Of a DNA stretch of 26,179 nt, positions 22,162 through 26,179 are shown piece by piece. Each line of letters begins with the position of its first letter. Position 1 is the first letter of the stretch. The stretch is taken from positions 1 through 26,179 of the forward strand of contig JBFLVQ010000050.1 in the NCBI GenBank assembly GCA_040758525.1, in the 5' to 3' direction. The notes under the pieces were generated by a model. That model was not told the DNA's origin. It did not search any database and saw only the letters and a list, made by a program, of their open reading frames with translations. Made by a program: the position numbers and the translations under genes. Source of the DNA: JBFLVQ01 sp040758525. GTDB taxonomy: Bacteria > Acidobacteriota > Blastocatellia > Chloracidobacteriales > JADJPF01.

Positions 22162-24189
22162 ATGCAGCCTGAGCAGAGAGTCAACATATTGTTAGTTGAC
22201 GACTATGCAAAGAACCTACTCGCGTTGGAGGCGATCCTAGAGGATCTAGGACAAAATCTGGTCAAGGCGAATTCTGGTGCAGAGGCTTTAAAACACCTCT
22301 TAGAACAAGAGTTCGCCTTAATTCTGCTAGATGTGCAGATGCCAGAGATGGATGGTTTTGAAACGGCGGCACTAATACGGGAACGTGAGAAGACCTGCCA
22401 TACTCCAATTATTTTCCTTACCGCAATCAGCAAGAACACCCTACATGTTTTTAAAGGCTATTCCTTAGGCGCGGTTGACTATATTTTCAAACCCATCGTG
22501 CCAGAGATCCTACGTTCAAAAGTAACTGTATTTATTGAGTTATATAACAAGACGGAACAGATCAAGCGACAAGCCGAGTTGTTGCGTGAGATCGAGCGAC
22601 AGGAGCATGAAAAGGAGAAAGCACAGACATTAGCAGCACTACACGATAGTAAAGAGCGATTTCGCGCTACTTTCGATTGGGTAGCCAGTGGTATTGCATT
22701 AGTCGATTTAAATGGGCGGATAATTGAGAGTAATCCTGCCTTACAGAAGATGCTCGATCGTTCTACCGAAGAGTTACACAACAGTCGCTTGAATGATTAC
22801 ACCTATCCTGATGATATCAAGCTAGATCAGCAACTTTATCAGGAGTTGATAGCAGGCCAGCGAGATCACTATCAAATTGAGAAACGGTTCTTGTCGCGAC
22901 AAGGAGAACTGCTATGGGGGCGCCAGACCATCTCTGCGGTACGTGATGCCAACGGTAAACCACAGTTTGCTGTTAGTATGATCGACAATATTACCGAACA
23001 CCGACAGGCTGAAAAGGCGCTCTATGAAAAAGAGGAGCAGTTGCGCCAGGCCCAAAAGATGGAGGCGATAGGCCGTCTAGCCGGTGGTATGGCGCATGAC
23101 TTCAATAATCTCCTTACCGCGATTCTAGGTTTTAGTGAATTAACACTGAATAAACTTGAGCAGAATCACCCTTTGCGTCCAGGGATCAGAGAGATTATGG
23201 AAGCAGGCGAGCGTGCTGCCACTCTGACGCATCAACTATTGGCCTTTAGCCGCCATGAGGCTAGTCGGCCCAGAGTATTAGATCTCAATGCGCTGATTGC
23301 TGGTATGCACAATATGATAGGGCGACTGATCGGCGAAGATATCGATATGGCAACATTACCTAGCGCAACGCTGCCCTGGGTAAAAGCCGATGTTGGTCAA
23401 CTTGAGCAGATTATTATGAATCTGGTTGTTAATGGCCGTGATGCCATGCCACAGGGTGGCAAATTGACAATCGAGACCACTAATGTAGAACTGGATGATC
23501 CTTATACCGGCAACAATATCGGTGTTACACCAGGTTGTTATGTGATGCTGGCGGTCAGCGACACTGGCTGTGGGATGGAGAAGGAGATCATCTCACATAT
23601 ATTTGAGCCATTTTTTACTACTAAGGAGAAAGGCAAAGGCACAGGATTAGGACTCTCTACTGTCTATGGCATTGTCAAACAGAATGGCGGCCATATTAAA
23701 GTGTATAGCGAGCCAGGCCGTGGCGCCACTTTCAAAATCTATCTGCCACAAGTTAATGAAGCTACCGAACAGGTTGAAGTGGCAAAGGTTGCTCCAGTAC
23801 TATCACCTGCTACTGAGACAATATTGCTAGTAGAGGATGAAATTGGTGTACGAGAACTGATGAAGTATGTACTTAGTGAAGAAGGCTACACCGTACTAGA
23901 GGCATACGACGGTTGTGATGCCTTACATATCTGTGAATGTCATAATGGTAAGATCGATCTACTTATTACTGATGTGGTAATGCCGAAGATGAGTGGTCAG
24001 GAGTTGGTTGAACGATTGACAGAAAAACAACCCAACCTAAGGGTGCTCTATATCTCTGGTTATGCAGACCGTGCAATTGTACGTCATGGTCTATTAGAAG
24101 AGGGCAGCAATTTTCTTGAAAAGCCTTTTACTGCAACTTCTTTAACACGAAAATTACGCGAAGTGCTCGATACATCAGAGAAGATCTGA
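22162..24189 (+). CDS. Hybrid sensor histidine kinase REC-PAS-HisKA-HATPase-REC
   Basis: A soluble 675-residue signalling protein with no membrane helix. The N-terminal receiver domain (about 6-120) has the acidic pair in LVDDYAKN and phospho-acceptor D57 in LLDVQMPEMDG. A coiled-coil linker (about 128-155) and a PAS domain (about 160-285, FDWVASGIALVDLNGRIIE) follow. The dimerisation motif GRLAGGMAHDFNNLL carries H312. The ATP domain shows NLVVNGRDAMP, SDTGCGM, IFEPFFTTKEKGKGTGLGLS. The C-terminal receiver has D604 in ITDVVMPKMSG and ends with FLEKPFTATSL. ATG 22162 is preferred over GTG 22141 because of AAAGGG upstream. No separate response-regulator gene is adjacent; the signal is unknown. 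Confidence 0.96.
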   Translation: MQPEQRVNILLVDDYAKNLLALEAILEDLGQNLVKANSGAEALKHLLEQEFALILLDVQMPEMDGFETAALIREREKTCHTPIIFLTAISKNTLHVFKGYSLGAVDYIFKPIVPEILRSKVTVFIELYNKTEQIKRQAELLREIERQEHEKEKAQTLAALHDSKERFRATFDWVASGIALVDLNGRIIESNPALQKMLDRSTEELHNSRLNDYTYPDDIKLDQQLYQELIAGQRDHYQIEKRFLSRQGELLWGRQTISAVRDANGKPQFAVSMIDNITEHRQAEKALYEKEEQLRQAQKMEAIGRLAGGMAHDFNNLLTAILGFSELTLNKLEQNHPLRPGIREIMEAGERAATLTHQLLAFSRHEASRPRVLDLNALIAGMHNMIGRLIGEDIDMATLPSATLPWVKADVGQLEQIIMNLVVNGRDAMPQGGKLTIETTNVELDDPYTGNNIGVTPGCYVMLAVSDTGCGMEKEIISHIFEPFFTTKEKGKGTGLGLSTVYGIVKQNGGHIKVYSEPGRGATFKIYLPQVNEATEQVEVAKVAPVLSPATETILLVEDEIGVRELMKYVLSEEGYTVLEAYDGCDALHICECHNGKIDLLITDVVMPKMSGQELVERLTEKQPNLRVLYISGYADRAIVRHGLLEEGSNFLEKPFTATSLTRKLREVLDTSEKI

Positions 24190-24191
24190 TC

Positions 24192-24950
24192 TTAACTTGT
24201 TAAGTCGATACCAAAGTGCTCTCGTAATAGAGCTAGATACTCCTCTTCACCGGTCAACGCCCGCTCTTGTCGCTCACCATTAACGGTTTTAATAAATCGC
24301 TTACTAGTTAGTGTTATACGTCCTGTGGGAGTAGCTTGTGAACAGATACGCCGTTGTGTAAAAGGCGATTCTGGCGAAGTTTGATGGTAATGGCACATTT
24401 CAGCGTAATCAGCATATTGGTATGGCTGTAGAGTGAAACGATATTGAGCGCTATATTGACTATTTTTACTCTCCTTCTGCATAAGAAGAAGATGAGTATC
24501 ATCAGTATCGATACGGTAGCAATGATCACCTTGCACCTGTTCATGGCGCTCATCGAGTAGTAACGGTTCACAGAATGAGTCGCCAAACCCTACATCTACA
24601 AGCCAACGCTCCTCTAGCTTAATCATTAGCGCCATATGATCAAATTCAGGACCAATTACTCCTCCTGCATCAATAACTCTGGCTGAGAGCATAGTAACCT
24701 GGAAACCTAAACTAGATAGTAGATATGCAAATAGACCATTTAGTTCATAACAGAAGCCGCCCCGCCGACGTTTCACAATCTTATTAAACAATGCGGCATC
24801 TTCAAGGATGATAGGTTCTCCTAAGTGTATACTCAAATTTTCGAAAGGGACAGTGAGCATATGTGCGATATGTAAGTTACGCAATGTCTCGGCAGTAACA
24901 GTAAGCGTACCACGATAGTTGATACGTTCAAGATAAGCTTCAATATTCAA
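24192..24950 (-). CDS. nat: Arylamine N-acetyltransferase
   Basis: A cytosolic acetyl-CoA-dependent transferase of 252 residues. The catalytic triad is visible and spaced as in the family: C67 in RRRGGFCYELNG, H105 in FDHMAL and D119 in VDVGFGD. The N-terminus MNIEAYLERINYRG and the PFENLSIHLGEPI motif are also typical. I place the start at TTG 24950 because AGGAG then lies 8 bases upstream; the GTG at 24959 abuts that site. It lies 19 bases after the methyltransferase on the same strand, so both are likely in one operon from the promoter near 25712. Its stop is only 2 bases from the hybrid kinase stop. Confidence 0.96.
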   Translation of the reverse strand: MNIEAYLERINYRGTLTVTAETLRNLHIAHMLTVPFENLSIHLGEPIILEDAALFNKIVKRRRGGFCYELNGLFAYLLSSLGFQVTMLSARVIDAGGVIGPEFDHMALMIKLEERWLVDVGFGDSFCEPLLLDERHEQVQGDHCYRIDTDDTHLLLMQKESKNSQYSAQYRFTLQPYQYADYAEMCHYHQTSPESPFTQRRICSQATPTGRITLTSKRFIKTVNGERQERALTGEEEYLALLREHFGIDLTS

Positions 24951-24969
24951 GTAAGACACTCCTTATTAT

Positions 24970-25662
24970 TTATACTCTCTTTTGCCATATCATTAGAAAA
25001 CTTACTGGATGACAGCGATATTTCTCCCATTTGGGTTTCTTGGCAATCCATTCATCATCAATGATACCTTCATCCATATCCAATAATATTAGATTGGATT
25101 TGTGGGCAGCCTTAATATGATCACTAGTTAAATGAATATAACTCTCTATTGCGGCTGGCTCTCCATTACTTCTATTAAAATGTGTTGGTATTCCCTTCAT
25201 TAAAAAATAGGGATGATATCCAACTATAACAAAATATCCATTAGGCTTTATGATTTTTGCTACTTCACGATAAAGCGGCTGCAAATCTTGAATATGTTCA
25301 TCTGCTAATACTTCAATAGCTAGATCATATACTGCGACTATTCCGGTTGATAAAAAGTTTGCTATGTTAAGTTGGTTGTAAACTCCTTTGTTCTTTGCCA
25401 GTGCTAACATTTCACTACTAATATCTATACCATCAATATTCTTTACCCCTTGTTGTTTTAACCATACACCTATTCTCCCTGTTCCACAGGCTAGATCTAT
25501 AGTTCGCTCCAGCTTATCCCAAGCGATAAGCTGGCTTCTTGATAATAGCCGTAGATCCATTTCATCTAATACAGTCTGTTCATAGGTTGATGCCCATTCG
25601 TTATATCCTTCTGTTACTGTCATTGTAGGATAGTTACGAGTATCAAATTTTGAAAAATCCAT
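24970..25662 (-). CDS. Class I SAM-dependent methyltransferase
   Basis: A 230-residue Rossmann-fold methyltransferase. Motif I, TIDLACGTGRIGVWL (about residue 62), binds S-adenosylmethionine, followed by the acidic strand end GIDISSEMLALAKNK; IIKPNGYFVIVGYHP is the later conserved strand. The opening YNEWASTYEQTV resembles ubiquinone/menaquinone-type and small-molecule methyltransferases; the acceptor is unknown. ATG 25662 is chosen because AAGGTGA lies about 8 bases upstream; the in-frame GTG at 25674 is part of that site. Composition is clearly AT-richer than most neighbours. It heads an operon with the N-acetyltransferase. Confidence 0.92.
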   Translation of the reverse strand: MDFSKFDTRNYPTMTVTEGYNEWASTYEQTVLDEMDLRLLSRSQLIAWDKLERTIDLACGTGRIGVWLKQQGVKNIDGIDISSEMLALAKNKGVYNQLNIANFLSTGIVAVYDLAIEVLADEHIQDLQPLYREVAKIIKPNGYFVIVGYHPYFLMKGIPTHFNRSNGEPAAIESYIHLTSDHIKAAHKSNLILLDMDEGIIDDEWIAKKPKWEKYRCHPVSFLMIWQKRV

Positions 25663-25711
25663 CTTCAATTTCACCTTTTATTAGCAACTGTGGATAATCT
25701 ATCACTGTCCT

Positions 25712-25720
25712 ATTATAGCA
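25712..25720 (-). promoter_or_regulatory. Extended -10 promoter of the methyltransferase-NAT operon
   Basis: Minus strand reads TGC-TATAAT, a perfect -10 hexamer (25712-25717) with the extended TGN element. No good -35 is visible, which extended -10 promoters tolerate. The leader would be about 40 bases, ending in the AAGGTGA ribosome site. Confidence 0.6.
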
Positions 25721-25842
25721 CTAGCATTATCTTTATACTGAAGTGCTGGGAAAATTTCGCTAGCGTGGGCAACCGTGAAAATGATAATCTGCCCTTTATT
25801 GAAGAACAATAACATCTTGTAACAGTGGTATTTTATTGGGTT

Positions 25843-26179
25843 ATGACAAGCAATTCCACCGAGATAGGCTTGGCGGTACAGACAACTTCTCTGTCCAAGG
25901 ACTTCAACGGCGTCTACGCAGTAAATAATCTTGATCTTAGTGTGGCACGCGGTGTCTTCTACGGTTTTTTAGGACCGAATGGAGCAGGCAAATCGACTAC
26001 GATCAAGATGCTTACAGGACTGCTGGCAGCCACTACCGGTAAGATAGAGATTCTTGGATTCGATTTTGCCAAACATCCTTTGGAAGTAAAACGACAGATT
26101 GGTGTAGTGCCAGAAAACCTGGCCCTCTTTGAGCGCTTAACAGGTTCAGAATATCTAGATTTTGTCGGGCGTCTATATG
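25843..26179 (+). CDS. ABC transporter ATP-binding protein (5' part, cut by window edge)
   Basis: The first 112 codons of an ABC ATPase. The Walker A motif GPNGAGKSTTIKML lies at about residues 45-58, preceded by the A-loop region and followed by the Q-loop region RQIGVVPENLALFERLTGSEY. In this export subgroup the Q-loop often reads GYVPQ or GYLPE, and here is GVVPE, matching DrrA/CcmA/YhaQ-type exporters acting on drugs, lipids or antibiotics. The signature motif, Walker B and the partner permease are beyond the window. The start ATG 25843 has only a weak site upstream. It diverges from the methyltransferase operon. Confidence 0.9.
   Translation, partial: MTSNSTEIGLAVQTTSLSKDFNGVYAVNNLDLSVARGVFYGFLGPNGAGKSTTIKMLTGLLAATTGKIEILGFDFAKHPLEVKRQIGVVPENLALFERLTGSEYLDFVGRLY

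Noticed and set aside
1..26179. CRISPR arrays, tRNA or rRNA genes, insertion sequences
   Set aside because: No regularly spaced repeats, no tRNA-like cloverleaf, no transposase gene or terminal inverted repeats were seen.

Overview
The window looks like a stretch of chromosome from a diderm bacterium of middling G+C (by eye about 43-47%). It has an outer-membrane beta-barrel gene, several Sec-type signal peptides, and frequent TTG/GTG starts behind clear Shine-Dalgarno sites. The mix of a Kdp operon with its own porin, a truncated KdpD, a bacterial PGI/PMI and a tandem M42 peptidase would fit Acidobacteriota or a neighbouring phylum. That placement is inference; no rRNA or tRNA is present to fix it. 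TGA ends several ordinary genes (kdpF, kdpA, kdpC, the LysR gene), so the standard code applies.

Layout. (1) 1-8767: a K+ uptake locus. A ydaO-type c-di-AMP riboswitch (about 217-375) leads an operon of a BBP2-like porin, a zinc-ribbon membrane protein, a 27-residue membrane peptide, a 125-codon membrane ORF with kdpF nested in another frame, then kdpA, kdpB, kdpC, a broken small membrane ORF, and a KdpD reduced to its N-terminal plus USP domains with no histidine kinase or kdpE. (2) 8915-10513: a DUF1648-type membrane protein, an unrecognised polytopic membrane protein, and an ArsR-family repressor whose promoter, operator and start codon are compressed as if for a leaderless mRNA. (3) 10565-12085: an aldehyde dehydrogenase with a strong intrinsic terminator. 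(4) 12295-14528: two unrecognised exported or membrane-anchored proteins in an operon. (5) 14545-18556: a secreted double M42 peptidase whose first domain has lost its metal ligands, then an MBL-fold hydrolase divergent from a LysR regulator.

(6) 18575-21928: a four-gene operon whose first gene is an exported rhodanese interrupted by an in-frame TGA at the expected active-site cysteine. A SECIS-like hairpin follows at the right distance, the frame stays open for 42 more codons, and the true stop overlaps the next start (ATGA). I read this as a selenocysteine-containing rhodanese, the most exciting item here. It is followed by an SDR oxidoreductase, a PfkB sugar kinase and a bifunctional phosphoglucose/phosphomannose isomerase, which overlap or follow closely. 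(7) 22162-24189: a REC-PAS-HisKA-HATPase-REC hybrid kinase. (8) 24192-25662 (minus): a methyltransferase and an arylamine N-acetyltransferase in one operon. (9) 25843-end: the start of an ABC transporter ATPase cut by the window edge.

The K+ locus appears controlled by c-di-AMP at the RNA level, and perhaps also at the protein level through the USP domain of the truncated KdpD, in place of the usual KdpDE two-component system.
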